From Comamonas testosteroni (GTDB lineage Bacteria > Pseudomonadota > Gammaproteobacteria > Burkholderiales > Burkholderiaceae_C), in contig CP044131.1 of the NCBI GenBank assembly GCA_008727115.1, positions 744,001 to 808,000 on the forward strand: a DNA stretch of 64,000 bases. The letters run 5' to 3'. Made by a program: the position numbers and the translations under genes. Within the stretch, counting starts at the first letter, position 1. Each line of letters starts with the position of its first letter. The notes beneath the pieces were generated by a model that was given only the letters and a program-made list of their open reading frames with translations, was not told the DNA's origin and ran no database searches. This document shows positions 45,028-55,700 of this stretch, piece after piece.

Positions 45028-46017
45028 ATGGCCATTCGTCGTACCGTTCTGTCTTCCATCGCCGCCTGCGTGACTGCAACGGCCTTCGCACCCGCTTTTG
45101 CGGCCGATGCTGCAGCGGACTATCCCAACCGCCCCATCCGACTGGTCGTGCCTTTTGGCGCCGGTGGCTCCACCGACATGGTGGCGCGTCTTCTGGCCGA
45201 AAAGATGAGCAACGTATTGGGCAAGTCCGTTGTGGTGGATAACAAGGGCGGTGCCGGCGGCTCCATCGGTGCCACCGAAATTGCCAAGGCTGCACCGGAT
45301 GGCTACACCATTGGCATGGCCACGGTGTCCACCCATGGCTCCAATCCCGCGATCTTCCGCAAGCTGCCTTACGACGCGATCAAGGACTTTGCCCCCATCA
45401 CCAATGTGATGAGCGTGCCCAGCGTGTTTGTGGTGAATTCCAGCGTGCCTGCCAAGAACATGAAGGAATTCATTGCTCTGGCCAAGGCCCATCCTGACAA
45501 GTACACGTTTGCCTCTCCCGGCACAGGTTCTTTGGGACACGCCAATATCGAGAATTTCATGAACCTGTCGGGTATTCAGCTGCTGCACATTCCCTATAAG
45601 GGAGCTGGTCAGGCAATCACCGATGCGCTGGGCGGACAGGTCAATGCGATGACGGATAACCTGCCTTCGACCCTGCCGCATATCAAGAACGGCCATTTGC
45701 GACCTCTGGCCGTGCTGGCGCTCAAGCGCAGCGATGTGCTGCCCGATGTGCCAACCTACACCGAGCTGGGTTTCCCGCAGATGGGCGATGGTGGCTGGTT
45801 TGGACTGGTGGCTCCGGCCGGAACGCCCAAGCCCATCATCGACAAGCTCAATGCAGCAGCCCACAAGGTCATGGCTTCGCCTGACTACCTGGAAAAGCAA
45901 AAGTCCATCTCTGGCGAGTCCATGGGCAATACGCCCGAGCAGTTTGGCAAGCAGATCAAGACCGCCATCGAGCGCTATACGGCCGTGGCCAAGCGCGCCA
46001 ACATCAAGCTGGACTGA
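45028..46017 (+). CDS. Bug/TctC-family periplasmic solute receptor
   Basis: 329 residues from ATG 45028, with AAGGAG eight bases before; the frame upstream is untranslated leader. Signal peptide ends at AFA (TAFAPAFAADAAADYPNRPI). The typical start YPNRPIRLVVPFGAGGSTDM and the AAPDGYTIGMA and GWFGLVAPAGTPKP motifs define the Bug family, which is expanded in Comamonadaceae. It binds carboxylates or amides. It has no TctAB partner nearby. The next gene makes a possible link to N-formylglutamate or a related compound. Confidence 0.92.
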   Translation: MAIRRTVLSSIAACVTATAFAPAFAADAAADYPNRPIRLVVPFGAGGSTDMVARLLAEKMSNVLGKSVVVDNKGGAGGSIGATEIAKAAPDGYTIGMATVSTHGSNPAIFRKLPYDAIKDFAPITNVMSVPSVFVVNSSVPAKNMKEFIALAKAHPDKYTFASPGTGSLGHANIENFMNLSGIQLLHIPYKGAGQAITDALGGQVNAMTDNLPSTLPHIKNGHLRPLAVLALKRSDVLPDVPTYTELGFPQMGDGGWFGLVAPAGTPKPIIDKLNAAAHKVMASPDYLEKQKSISGESMGNTPEQFGKQIKTAIERYTAVAKRANIKLD

Positions 46018-46028
46018 TCAAGATCTGA

Positions 46029-46922
46029 ATGTCTTTGCCTGACTTTCTGAAGGCCAGACCGGCTGAGCCGGTCTTGGTTCACCCTGCGCAGGGCGAGGCT
46101 CTGCCCATCGTCTGCGACTCGCCGCACAGCGGCACAGCCTATCCCGAAGATTTCGGCACGGTCGTGCCCATGAGTCTGCTGCGCCGCGGTGAAGACACAC
46201 ATGTGGCCGCTCTTTGGGATCGCTGGCCCGAGTTTGGCGCGACCTTGCTCGAGGCCACCTTTCCGCGTACCTATATCGACCCCAATCGCAACGAGTCCGA
46301 TCTGGATCCGGCGCAGATGGAGGGGGAGTGGCCCACTCCGCTGTCCCCCAGCGTCAAGACCCAGCAAGGCCTGGGCTTGATCTGGCAGCGCATCAGCAAG
46401 GATGGTGTGGCGACGCCGATGTACGAGCGCAAGCGCACGGTGGCGGAGGTGCAGCATCGCATCGCAAACTACTGGCGGCCCTACCATGCGGCGCTGGCGA
46501 AGGCTATCGACGCCAGTGCGGATCGCTTCGGAGCGGTGTGGCACCTGAACCTGCACTCCATGCCCAACGATGTGTACCGTCGCCTGGGCCGCACCGATGC
46601 ACCCCCGCTGGCCGATTTCGTACTCGGCGACCGCGACGGCACGACCTGCTCGCCCGAGTTCATTCACCTGGTAGGTGACACCCTCAAGGGCTTTGGCTAC
46701 AGCGTGGCCTATAACGAGCCTTACAAGGGCGTGGAGTTGATTGGCCGTATTGGCCAGCCGCAACTGGGGCGACACTCCATGCAGATCGAAATTCGCCGCC
46801 CTGTCTACATGGATGAAGACACGCGCGAGCCCAATGCCGGCTTCGAGCCGCTGCGCGCGCATTTTGCCGAGCTGATGCAGGTGCTGGCAGACTATGTGCG
46901 CCAGAGCCTGCCTGGGCGCTAA
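46029..46922 (+). CDS. N-formylglutamate amidohydrolase family protein
   Basis: 297 residues, 11 bases after the receptor gene. VCDSPHSGTAYPEDF, the WNLHSMP-like VWHLNLHSMPNDVY, and GRIGQPQLGRHSMQIEIRRPVY are family motifs with metal ligands. HutG2-type enzymes hydrolyse N-formylglutamate in the histidine path; here no hut genes are adjacent, so the substrate may differ. Operon with the Bug receptor is inferred from spacing. Confidence 0.88.
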   Translation: MSLPDFLKARPAEPVLVHPAQGEALPIVCDSPHSGTAYPEDFGTVVPMSLLRRGEDTHVAALWDRWPEFGATLLEATFPRTYIDPNRNESDLDPAQMEGEWPTPLSPSVKTQQGLGLIWQRISKDGVATPMYERKRTVAEVQHRIANYWRPYHAALAKAIDASADRFGAVWHLNLHSMPNDVYRRLGRTDAPPLADFVLGDRDGTTCSPEFIHLVGDTLKGFGYSVAYNEPYKGVELIGRIGQPQLGRHSMQIEIRRPVYMDEDTREPNAGFEPLRAHFAELMQVLADYVRQSLPGR

Positions 46923-46945
46923 TACCGCAAGCGGCCTTCCAACGC

Positions 46946-46975
46946 AAAAAAGCGCTTCCTGGTGAAGCGCTTTTT
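46946..46975 (+). terminator. Terminator after the amidohydrolase gene
   Basis: AAAAAAGCGCTTC-ctggt-GAAGCGCTTTTT, a strong stem with flanking A and T runs. It separates this operon from the convergent ugp operon; the 200 bases to 47174 hold no gene. Confidence 0.9.
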
Positions 46976-47174
46976 CTTTGTCTGTGACCAAGGCGGCTGC
47001 CAAGTCTTATTCGGGGCAGGCAAGCCTGAACCCGGTAAGGCTGATGGCAGCGGACATGGAGTCGCCTTAGTGTTTTTTGCTATTGAAAAGAAAGCTTCTG
47101 GCGCTTGTTGTTCAATGATTTCAGGTGTTTTTATGCCTGAAGTCATGAATCGTAAAGCGATAGCAGCTCTCAAA

Positions 47175-47951
47175 TTAAATTTGATCGCCGGACTGTGAGG
47201 GGCTGAACATGTCTACGCGGTCGGTGATGATGCCGTCCGTGCCCAGGTCGATCAGGCGCTGTGCAGCCCATTCGTCATCGATGGTGTAGCTGCTGCAGCG
47301 CAGGCCGGCGCCGTGTACCTTGGCAACCAGTTCGGGGTTCCACAGCGCGTGGTTGAGCACCATGACGGAGCAGTCCAGATCCAGCGCAAGCTTCAGGTCC
47401 GCATCGCCCGTGCCATCGGCAAACTTATCCACCAGCAGGCCACGTGGAATATGCGGGGCTACATCACGAGCACCCTTGAGCGAGTCGAGCTTGAACGAGG
47501 TGAACAACGGCTGGACGATATCCTTGGGCCAGATGCGGTTCATCAACTCGCCGCAGGCACGGCCGGTTTCTTCTTCCTGGCCGGGCGTGGGCTTGATCTC
47601 CACGTTCAGGTGCAGGTGATTGGCCAGGCACCAGCGGGCCAGCGCTTCCAGGGTGGGCAGGTTTTCACCCGCATAGGCGCGCGAGTGCCAGCTGCCGGCG
47701 TCGAGCTGGGCGATCTCGCCTATGCTCAAATCACCGCCAATGCCGTGGCCGTTGGTGGTGCGCTCCAGGGTGGCGTCGTGCATCAGGAACAGCACGCCAT
47801 CCTTGCTGAGCTTGGCGTCGCACTCAAAAAAGCGGTAGCCGTGCAAGGCGCCCAGACGGAAGGCGCTCATGGTGTTTTCAGGGGCCAGCTTGCCAGCGCC
47901 GCGGTGAGCGACCCAGCGGGGGTAGGGCCAGGGTTTCAGTGCAGTAGTCAT
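47175..47951 (-). CDS. ugpQ: Glycerophosphodiester phosphodiesterase
   Basis: 258 residues from ATG 47951 (MTTALKPWPYPRWVAHRGAG). GDPD motifs: AHRGAGKLAPENT, FECDAKLSKDGVLFLMHD and HLNVEIKPT. It hydrolyses glycerophosphodiesters to glycerol-3-phosphate and alcohol in the cytoplasm. Last gene of the ugp operon, as in E. coli. Confidence 0.95.
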   Translation of the reverse strand: MTTALKPWPYPRWVAHRGAGKLAPENTMSAFRLGALHGYRFFECDAKLSKDGVLFLMHDATLERTTNGHGIGGDLSIGEIAQLDAGSWHSRAYAGENLPTLEALARWCLANHLHLNVEIKPTPGQEEETGRACGELMNRIWPKDIVQPLFTSFKLDSLKGARDVAPHIPRGLLVDKFADGTGDADLKLALDLDCSVMVLNHALWNPELVAKVHGAGLRCSSYTIDDEWAAQRLIDLGTDGIITDRVDMFSPSQSGDQI

Positions 47952-48040
47952 AACTTTCGTAGCTCTTACGTGACAAGAGCACCGCAAGCAGGGACTTGGG
48001 GTGCTCTTCTTTCAGGATTCAGCGAATCGTGGCGCGGGCT

Positions 48041-49048
48041 TTATGCGCGCTTGCCAGTCTCGGCATTGAACCAGTGCAGGCGGTCTTCGCGGGCAGAAAT
48101 GCGGGCGGTTTCTCCGGGCTTGGGGAAGGGCTTGCCTTCTTCCACGCGCACGGTGACGGTTTCATCGCCCACCTTGCCGTACAGCAGTCGTTCAGCGCCC
48201 AGCAGCTCCACGGTCTCGACCTTGAGCTCCACGCCGCCGGCTTCCACCAGGTCAATGTGCTCGGGGCGGATGCCCAGGATTAGACCGGGTTTGCCATTGG
48301 GCGAGTTCTTGAGCAGGTTCATGGGGGGCGATCCAATGAAGCCGGCCACAAAGGTGGAAGCGGGCGTGTGATAGACCTCTTCGGGTGTGCCGAATTGCTC
48401 CACATTGCCGCCATTCATCACCACCATGCGCTGGGCCAGCGTCATGGCCTCGACCTGATCGTGCGTCACGAACAGGCTGGTGATACCCAGCTCGGCGTGC
48501 AGCTTCTGGATTTCCAGACGGGTCTGACCGCGCAGCTTGGCGTCCAGGTTGGACAGCGGCTCGTCAAACAGGAAGACCTGGGGCTGGCGCACGATGGCGC
48601 GGCCCATGGCCACGCGCTGGCGCTGGCCACCGGACAACTGGCGGGGCTTGCGGTCCAGCAGGTGGCTCAGTTCCAGGATCTTGGCGGCCTTGTCCACGCG
48701 TTGCTTGATTTCCGCTTCGGGCACCTTGGCGAGCTTCAGGCCATAGGCCATGTTCTCGTAGTTGGTCATGTGCGGATACAGCGCGTAGTTCTGGAACACC
48801 ATGGCGATGTTGCGCTTGGCGGGCTCCAGGTCGTTGACCTTCTTGTCGCCGATGAGCAGGTCGCCATCGGTGATTTCTTCCAGGCCGGCAATCATGCGCA
48901 GCAGGGTGGACTTGCCGCAGCCCGAGGGGCCGACCAGCACGATGAATTCGCCATCATTGATCTCGACATTAATGCCGTGAATAACGGGCACGGCAGTCTT
49001 GCCGGTGCCGTAGCGCTTGACGATGTTCTTGAGGGAGATGGATGCCAT
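48041..49048 (-). CDS. ugpC: sn-Glycerol-3-phosphate ABC transporter, ATPase
   Basis: 335 residues of the MalK/UgpC type. Walker [10 protein letters not shown], signature LSGGQRQRV, Walker [14 protein letters not shown], and H-loop SLFVTHDQ; a C-terminal TOBE regulatory domain (about 240-335). It powers the UgpAE permease. Order ugpB-A-E-C-Q is that of the classical operon. Confidence 0.95.
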   Translation of the reverse strand: MASISLKNIVKRYGTGKTAVPVIHGINVEINDGEFIVLVGPSGCGKSTLLRMIAGLEEITDGDLLIGDKKVNDLEPAKRNIAMVFQNYALYPHMTNYENMAYGLKLAKVPEAEIKQRVDKAAKILELSHLLDRKPRQLSGGQRQRVAMGRAIVRQPQVFLFDEPLSNLDAKLRGQTRLEIQKLHAELGITSLFVTHDQVEAMTLAQRMVVMNGGNVEQFGTPEEVYHTPASTFVAGFIGSPPMNLLKNSPNGKPGLILGIRPEHIDLVEAGGVELKVETVELLGAERLLYGKVGDETVTVRVEEGKPFPKPGETARISAREDRLHWFNAETGKRA

Positions 49049-49111
49049 GACAGGTCTTCCAGGTATTCGTTCAATGGGTCAAAAGAGGGTGTGAGAGGCT
49101 GTGGGCGAGTT

Positions 49112-49960
49112 TTACTTCTCGGTATCCACCAGGCCTTTGACAAACCACTTTTGCATCAGCATCACCACGGCCGTAGGCGGCAGCATGGCCAAGATGGCGG
49201 TGGCCATCACAATGTTCCAGTCCACGGCAGCTTCACCGCCGGCCAGCATGCGCTTGATGCCGATCACGACGGGGTACATGTCTTCCGAGGTGGTCATCAA
49301 GAGCGGCCACAGATACTGGTTCCAGCCATAGATGAACTGGATCACGAACAGGGCCGCAATGGAGGTCTTGGACAAGGGCACCAGGATGTCCTTGAAAAAG
49401 CGCATGGCGCCAGCGCCGTCAATGCGGGCGGCTTCCACCAGCTCGTCCGGCACCGTCAGAAAGAACTGACGGAACAGGAAGGTGGCGGTGGCGGAGGCAA
49501 TCAGCGGCAGAGTCAGGCCTGCGTAGCTGTTGAGCATGCCCAGCTCGGCCACGACCTTGTAGGTGGGCAAAATGCGCACTTCCACAGGCAGCATCAGCGT
49601 CAAGAAGATGGCCCAGAAGCACAGCATCTTGAAGGGGAAGCGGAAGTAGACGATGGCAAAGGCCGACAGCAGAGAAATCGCGATCTTGCCCACGGTGATG
49701 AGCATGGCGACCATGAAGCTCACCCACATCATCTGAATGACGTTGGTGTTGGAGCCGAGCTTGCCGGAGCCAATCAGGGCTTCCTTGTAGTTCTCCCACA
49801 TGTGCGTGCCGGGCAGCAGCGGCATGGGGGACTGCACGATGGCGTCCGCTGTATGCGTGGAGGCGACCAGTGCCAGGTACAGAGGGAAGGCGACGATGGC
49901 CACGCCGAAAATCAGTACGGCGTGAGAGAAGAAGTTAAGCCAGGGGTTGCGGTCGACCAT
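49112..49960 (-). CDS. ugpE: sn-Glycerol-3-phosphate ABC transporter, permease UgpE
   Basis: 282 residues, six membrane helices, with the EAA loop [20 protein letters not shown] that docks on Ugp[21 protein letters not shown] starts the first helix. The gene lies 2 bases after ugpA. Confidence 0.95.
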   Translation of the reverse strand: MVDRNPWLNFFSHAVLIFGVAIVAFPLYLALVASTHTADAIVQSPMPLLPGTHMWENYKEALIGSGKLGSNTNVIQMMWVSFMVAMLITVGKIAISLLSAFAIVYFRFPFKMLCFWAIFLTLMLPVEVRILPTYKVVAELGMLNSYAGLTLPLIASATATFLFRQFFLTVPDELVEAARIDGAGAMRFFKDILVPLSKTSIAALFVIQFIYGWNQYLWPLLMTTSEDMYPVVIGIKRMLAGGEAAVDWNIVMATAILAMLPPTAVVMLMQKWFVKGLVDTEK

Positions 49961-49962
49961 GA

Positions 49963-50844
49963 TCAGTACTGCACTTTCTTTTCAACATAGCGGAACTGGA
50001 TCACGGTCAGCACGACAACGATCAGCATCAGGATCACGGACTGCGCAGCCGAGCCGCCCAGGTCCAGCGCCTTGAAGCCGTCCTGGTAGACCTTGTAGAC
50101 CAGGATCGATGTCGATTGGCCGGGGCCGCCTTGTGTTGCTGCATCAATGATGCCGAAGGTGTCGAAGAACGCGTAGACGATGTTGATCACCAGCAGGAAG
50201 AAGGTGGTGGGCGACAGCAGTGGCAGCTGGATGTTCCAGAAGCGGCGCCATGGGCCGGCACCATCAATCGAGGCAGCTTCGATCAACGCCTTGGGGATGG
50301 ACTGCAGGCCTGCAAGGAAGAACAGGAAGTTGTACGAAATCTGCTTCCACACCGATGTGATGACGATCAGGGCCATGGCCTGGTTTTCGTTCATCAGGTG
50401 GTTCCACTCATAGCCAAGCTTGCCCATGTAGTAGGTCACGACACCGATGGAGGGCGAGAACATGAACACCCACAGCACGCCCGCAATCACGGGTGCTACG
50501 GCGTAGGGAATGATGAGCAGGGTCTTGTAGACCATGGCAAAGCGGATGATGCGATCCGCAAAGATGGCCAGAGCCAGAGACACGGCAATGCCGATGCCTG
50601 CGACCAGCACGGAAAACAGTGCGGTGCGCTTGAATGAGTTCAGATAGGTGGGGTCAGCGAACAGTTGCTTGAAGTTGTCCAGACCTACCCACTCGGTGCT
50701 CATGCCGAACGCGTCTTCCATCTGGAATGACTGGAGGACAGCCTGACCAGCGGGCCAGAAAAAGAAGATGCCGATGATCAGTAGCTGGGGTGCAATCAGC
50801 ACCCAGGGAAGCCACCTGGATCGGAAAAGAACGCGTTTTTCCAT
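49963..50844 (-). CDS. ugpA: sn-Glycerol-3-phosphate ABC transporter, permease UgpA
   Basis: 293 residues with six membrane helices and the EAA loop [20 protein letters not shown]. First helix [20 protein letters not shown]. The heterodimer with UgpE forms the channel. Separated from ugpB by 117 bases holding a stable hairpin. Confidence 0.95.
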   Translation of the reverse strand: MEKRVLFRSRWLPWVLIAPQLLIIGIFFFWPAGQAVLQSFQMEDAFGMSTEWVGLDNFKQLFADPTYLNSFKRTALFSVLVAGIGIAVSLALAIFADRIIRFAMVYKTLLIIPYAVAPVIAGVLWVFMFSPSIGVVTYYMGKLGYEWNHLMNENQAMALIVITSVWKQISYNFLFFLAGLQSIPKALIEAASIDGAGPWRRFWNIQLPLLSPTTFFLLVINIVYAFFDTFGIIDAATQGGPGQSTSILVYKVYQDGFKALDLGGSAAQSVILMLIVVVLTVIQFRYVEKKVQY

Positions 50845-50904
50845 GAGGAGTCACAAATAAAAAAACCACCGGAGCCTGTGTTCAGTCAACGTGGCATTCA
50901 AGGG

Positions 50905-50929
50905 GCTGTGCCTTGAGTGAAGGCACAGC
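50905..50929 (-). terminator. Intercistronic hairpin between ugpB and ugpA
   Basis: GCTGTGCCTT-cactc-AAGGCACAGC (minus strand), a perfect 10-bp stem without a T run. Such hairpins after a binding-protein gene usually stabilise its mRNA or cut read-through, giving more UgpB than permease. Inference. Confidence 0.65.
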
Positions 50930-50961
50930 GGGCCCGCAGGCGCCTTGCGGCGCCGATGGGA

Positions 50962-52275
50962 TTACTTCTTGTAAGAACGCTCGAAACGGGCCAGCAGCTC
51001 ATTGCCGCGGCTCACGATGGCGTCCAGTGCTTGCTGGCCGGTCTTCTTGCCAGCCCACACTTGCTCGAGTTCTTCGTCCTCGATGGTGCGGATCTGCACA
51101 TAGTTGCCCAGGCGAATACCGCGCGAGTTGTTGGTGACCTTGCGGACCATCTGCGTCACAGCGGTGTCGGTGCCAGGGTGCTTGGCGTAGAAGCCGGACT
51201 TGTCGGTCAGCTCATAGGCAGCCATGGTCACGGGCAGGTAACCGGTGCGCTGGTGCGAAGCGGCCTGAACCTTGGTCTGCGACAGGAACTCGAAGAACTT
51301 GGCAACGCCCTTGTAGCGCTCAGCCGACTTGCCAGCCATCACCCACAGCGAAGCACCACCGATCACGGTGTTTTGGGGCGCGCCCTTCACATCGGGGTAG
51401 TAGGGCAGGGGAGCCAGGGCGTAGTTGAACTTGGCGTTCTTGGCCACGTCGCCGTAGAAGCCCGACGAAGTCTGGATCATGGCGCATTCACCAGCGGTGA
51501 AAGAGGCTTGGGCAGTGGAGCCACGGCCTTTGTAGACGAACTCGCCAGCCTTGGCGGCCGCTGCCAGATTATCGATGTGCTTGACGTGCAGAGGCGAGTT
51601 CACCTTCATGCGAGCCTTGTAGCCATTGGCGGAGAGGCCGTTTTGCTCGGTGGCGAACTCAACGTTGTGCCATGTGGAGAAGGACTCCAGCTGGGTCCAG
51701 CCTTGCCATGCCAGCGTCATGGGGCAGCTGTGGCCGCTGGCCTTGAGCTTCTTGGCGGCTTCAAACACTTCGGGCCAGGTCTTGGGGGCCACGTCAGGGT
51801 TCAGGCCGGCCTTTTTGAAGGCGTCCTTGTTGTAGTAGAAGATGGTGGTCGAGCTGTTGAAGGGGAAGCTCAGCATCTGACCATTGGGGGCGGTGTAGTA
51901 ACCGGCCACGGCGGGGATATAGGCCTTGGGGTCGAAAGAGACGCCCGCATCAGCCATCACCTTGGCCACAGGCACGGTCGCGCCCTTGGAGGCCATCATG
52001 GTGGCAGTGCCCACTTCAAACACTTGAAGAATGTCAGGAGCGTTGCCGGAGCGGAAAGCGGCAATCGCAGCTGTCATGGATTCGTCATACGCACCCTTGA
52101 ATGTGGGGACGATTTTGTAATCCTTCTGGCTTTCGTTGAACTGCTTGGCCAGGTCATTGACCCACTCGTTGTTCACGGCGGTCATGGAATGCCACCATTG
52201 AATTTCGGTGGCGGCTTGGGCCGAGAAGGCGGTGGCGGCGACGGCTGCAGCCATGGCCAGTTGCTTGAATTGCAT
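50962..52275 (-). CDS. ugpB: sn-Glycerol-3-phosphate-binding protein
   Basis: 437 residues with signal peptide (KQLAMAAAVAATAFSAQAAT). Family 1 binding protein: EIQWWHSMTAVNNEWVNDLA is very close to UgpB starts. It binds glycerol-3-phosphate and glycerophosphodiesters in the periplasm and feeds UgpAEC. AGAGGAG precedes the ATG. First gene of the operon, with a Pho-box-like array upstream. Confidence 0.95.
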   Translation of the reverse strand: MQFKQLAMAAAVAATAFSAQAATEIQWWHSMTAVNNEWVNDLAKQFNESQKDYKIVPTFKGAYDESMTAAIAAFRSGNAPDILQVFEVGTATMMASKGATVPVAKVMADAGVSFDPKAYIPAVAGYYTAPNGQMLSFPFNSSTTIFYYNKDAFKKAGLNPDVAPKTWPEVFEAAKKLKASGHSCPMTLAWQGWTQLESFSTWHNVEFATEQNGLSANGYKARMKVNSPLHVKHIDNLAAAAKAGEFVYKGRGSTAQASFTAGECAMIQTSSGFYGDVAKNAKFNYALAPLPYYPDVKGAPQNTVIGGASLWVMAGKSAERYKGVAKFFEFLSQTKVQAASHQRTGYLPVTMAAYELTDKSGFYAKHPGTDTAVTQMVRKVTNNSRGIRLGNYVQIRTIEDEELEQVWAGKKTGQQALDAIVSRGNELLARFERSYKK

Positions 52276-52776
52276 GAAGGCTCCTCTAACGATCGTTGAC
52301 GCAATGTGCGGATACGCACATTAAGTCATTCGTATGACATATACGTGTCATTGTTTGCATGGGCTCGGCGCTTCACCATGGGCAGAACCCGCAGACCGAA
52401 GCCGCCATGTGACGACCTCGTGACGCTTGATGGTGCGCGAAGCTGCGCCATTTTAGGTCAAGGTAATTTCGTTTGTTGTTGGTAGTCTTTCGTATTGGAT
52501 TGTTTTTGCTTCGGAAATGTATGATTTTTGTCTCAATAGACAGCTTGAGGCATAAGGCCTTTTTGCATGTATCTGCCGAAAGGCCCTTCAACGCCCTTAA
52601 GAGCTGGGTGAGAGTTGATAGAGACAGGGCTGTGTCAAGAGTGGGATGCCGCTGTTTTGGCGATTGCTGGACTGATTACTCAGAACCCACAGCCAAGCAT
52701 AAGTAAGCAGGCCTCGCTTAAAATCGTCATCCCACTGGCTTCGGGGCGCCACAGGGCGCCCAACACGGTCTACCCC
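52276..52776. other. Divergent promoter region, ugpB and FAD oxidoreductase
   Basis: Five hundred bases without a gene. It contains the Pho-box-like repeats by ugpB, a stretch rich in A and T (52450-52560) and a GGGCGCC-acag-GGCGCCC hairpin (52744-52761) 15 bases before the oxidoreductase start, which could affect its translation. Confidence 0.5.
52321..52351 (-). promoter_or_regulatory. Pho-box-like repeats upstream of ugpB
   Basis: On the minus strand three 7-mers, TGACACG, TGTCATA and TGACTTA, are spaced by 4-base AT-rich gaps (TATA, CGAA), an 11-base period like PhoB sites. In E. coli ugp is PhoB-controlled. Matches to the consensus are partial. Confidence 0.4.
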
Positions 52777-55700
52777 ATGAATGTACCGATTGCGCTGGCT
52801 GCCGCCTTGCAGGCTCAGGCTGCCGAACCCGCACGACTGCGCGAGATTCCCTATAACTACACCTCGTTCTCTGACCGTGAGATCGTGATCCGTCTGCTGG
52901 GCACATCCATGTGGGATGTGCTCAATCAGTTGCGCCAGGAGCGTCGCACTGGCCGATCTGCCCGCATGCTTTACGAGGTGCTGGGGGATATCTGGGTTGT
53001 GCAGCGCAATCCCTACCTGCAAGACGACCTGATTCACAACCCCGATCGTCGCAAGTCGCTGGTCGAGGCGCTGGAACACCGCCTCTCCGAAATCGACAAG
53101 CGCCGTGAGCCTGACGAAGATGCAGGACGCGATCAGTTGGTGGGCCAGTTGGTGGATGCCGCGCATCGCGCCGTGCATGAATTCAATGCTACCTTTGTCG
53201 AGGCTGAGCAGTTGCGCCGCCGTGTCAATAAGACGCTGCGTCGCTATACCGCCAAGGACAATATCAAGTTTGACGGTCTGTCGCGCGTGGCCCATGTGAC
53301 CGATGCGACCGACTGGCGTGTCGAGTACCCGTTCGTCGTTCTGACCCCTGACACCGAAGCCGAGATGGCCGGTCTGGTCAAGGGCTGTATCGAACTGGGT
53401 CTGACCATCATTCCGCGTGGGGGCGGCACCGGCTATACGGGTGGTGCTATTCCTTTGACATGGCGCTCGGTGGTCATCAACACAGAGAAGTTGGAGGCGC
53501 TGACCGAAGTCGAGATGCGCATGATCCCCGGTGTGGATCATGAAGTTCCCACGATTTATTCCGAAGCGGGGGTTGTGACTCAGCGCGTGGCCGATGCGGC
53601 CGAGCGTGGCGGTTTCGTCTTTGCGGTGGACCCGACTTCCATCGAAGCATCCTGCATTGGCGGCAATATCGCCATGAATGCGGGCGGCAAAAAGGCCGTG
53701 CTCTGGGGCACGGCCCTGGACAATCTGGTTTCCTGGCGCATGGTGACGCCTGACGCGCAGTGGCTGGAAGTAACGCGTCTGGATCACAACCTGGGCAAGA
53801 TTCACGACGCCGAGATGGCCTGCTTCGAGCTCAAGTACTTTGAAGCCGACGGCAAGACTCACCTGCGCACCGAGCGCCTGGATATTCCGGGCAGCACTTT
53901 CCGCAAGGAAGGTCTTGGCAAGGACGTGACGGACAAGTTCCTCTCGGGTCTGCCCGGCATCCAGAAGGAAGGCACAGACGGCCTGATCACCAGCGCGCGT
54001 TGGGTGGTGCACCGCATGCCTGCGCACACGCGAACCGTGTGCATGGAGTTCTTTGGCAATGCCAAGGATGCCGTGCCTTCCATCGTCGAGATCAAGGACT
54101 ATATGTTCGCCGAGCAAAAGCGCTCGGGCGTGCTGCTGGCCGGTCTGGAGCACCTGGACGACCGTTACCTCAAGGCCGTGGGTTATGCGACCAAGAGCAA
54201 GAAGGGCAACGGCCATCTGCCCAAGATGGTGCTGCTGGGCGATATCGCCGGCGACGATGCCGACGAAGTGGCCCGCGTGACCAGTGAAGTGGTACGTATT
54301 GCCAACTCGCGCAACGGCGAAGGCTTTATCGCCATCAGCGCCGAGGCACGCAAGAAATTCTGGCTGGACCGCAAGCGCACAGCTGCCATCTCCCGCCATA
54401 CCAACGCCTTCAAGATCAATGAAGACGTGGTGATTCCTCTGCCACGCATGGCCGAGTACACCGACGGCATCGAGCGCATCAATATCGAGTTGTCGCTGCG
54501 CAACAAGCTCAAGCTCTGCAACGAGCTGGAAAACTTCTTCAGGCATTCCGACCTGCCCCTGGGCAAGAGCGACGATGCGGGCGATATCCCCAGCGCCGAG
54601 CTGCTGGAAGACCGCGTGCAGCAGGCCCTGGGGCTGGTGGCCGAGGTGCGTGCGCTGTGGCAAGGCTGGCTGGATGGCGTGGCGACGCTGTTCCCCGAGC
54701 TGCAGGATCACACCCTGCGCGCCAGCTGGAAGACCCAGCTCAAGGAGCCGCTGTCCAAGATTTTTGCGGGCGCAGCCTTCCAGCCGCTGCGTGAATCCCT
54801 CAACGAGATTCACCAGAAGGTGCTCAAGGGTCGTGTCTGGGTGGCGTTGCACATGCACGCCGGTGACGGCAATGTGCACACCAATCTGCCCGTCAACTCC
54901 GACGACTACGAGATGCTGCAGACCGCACACGAAGCCGTGGCCCGCATCATGGATCTGGCGCGCAGTCTGGACGGCGTGATCTCGGGCGAACACGGCATCG
55001 GCATCACCAAGCTGGAATTTCTCTCGGACGAAGAGCTGGCGCCGTTTGCTGAGTACAAAAAGCGCGTGGACCCCGAAGGCCGCTTCAACAAGGGCAAGCT
55101 GATCCGCAACGAAGAGTGGGATGCCTCGGCACACCAGAGCCACGACGGCCGCTCGCCGCGTGAATCGCTGATGTTTGCCGATTTGACCAATGCCTACACG
55201 CCGTCCTTCGGCCTGATGGGCTATGAGTCCATCATCATGCAGCAGTCGGACATTGGTGCTATCGCCAACTCCGTCAAGGACTGCCTGCGCTGCGGCAAGT
55301 GCAAGCCCGTGTGCGCCACCCATGTGCCGCGCGCCAATCTGCTGTACTCGCCCCGCAACAAGATTCTGGCGACCTCGCTGCTGGTCGAGGCCTTCCTCTA
55401 CGAAGAGCAGACGCGCCGCGGCGTATCGCTCAAGCACTGGCAGGAATTTGAAGACGTGGCCGACCACTGCACGGTTTGCCACAAGTGTTTCAACCCCTGC
55501 CCGGTCAAGATCGACTTCGGCGATGTAACCATGAATATGCGCAACCTGCTGCGCAAGATGGACAAGAAGAGCTTCCGTCCCGGCAACAAGCTGGCCATGG
55601 CCATGCTCAATGCCACCAACCCGGACACCATCAAGTTCATGCGCTCGGCCATGGTGGGCGTGGGCTTCAAGGCCCAGCGTCTGGCCGCCGATGTACTGGG

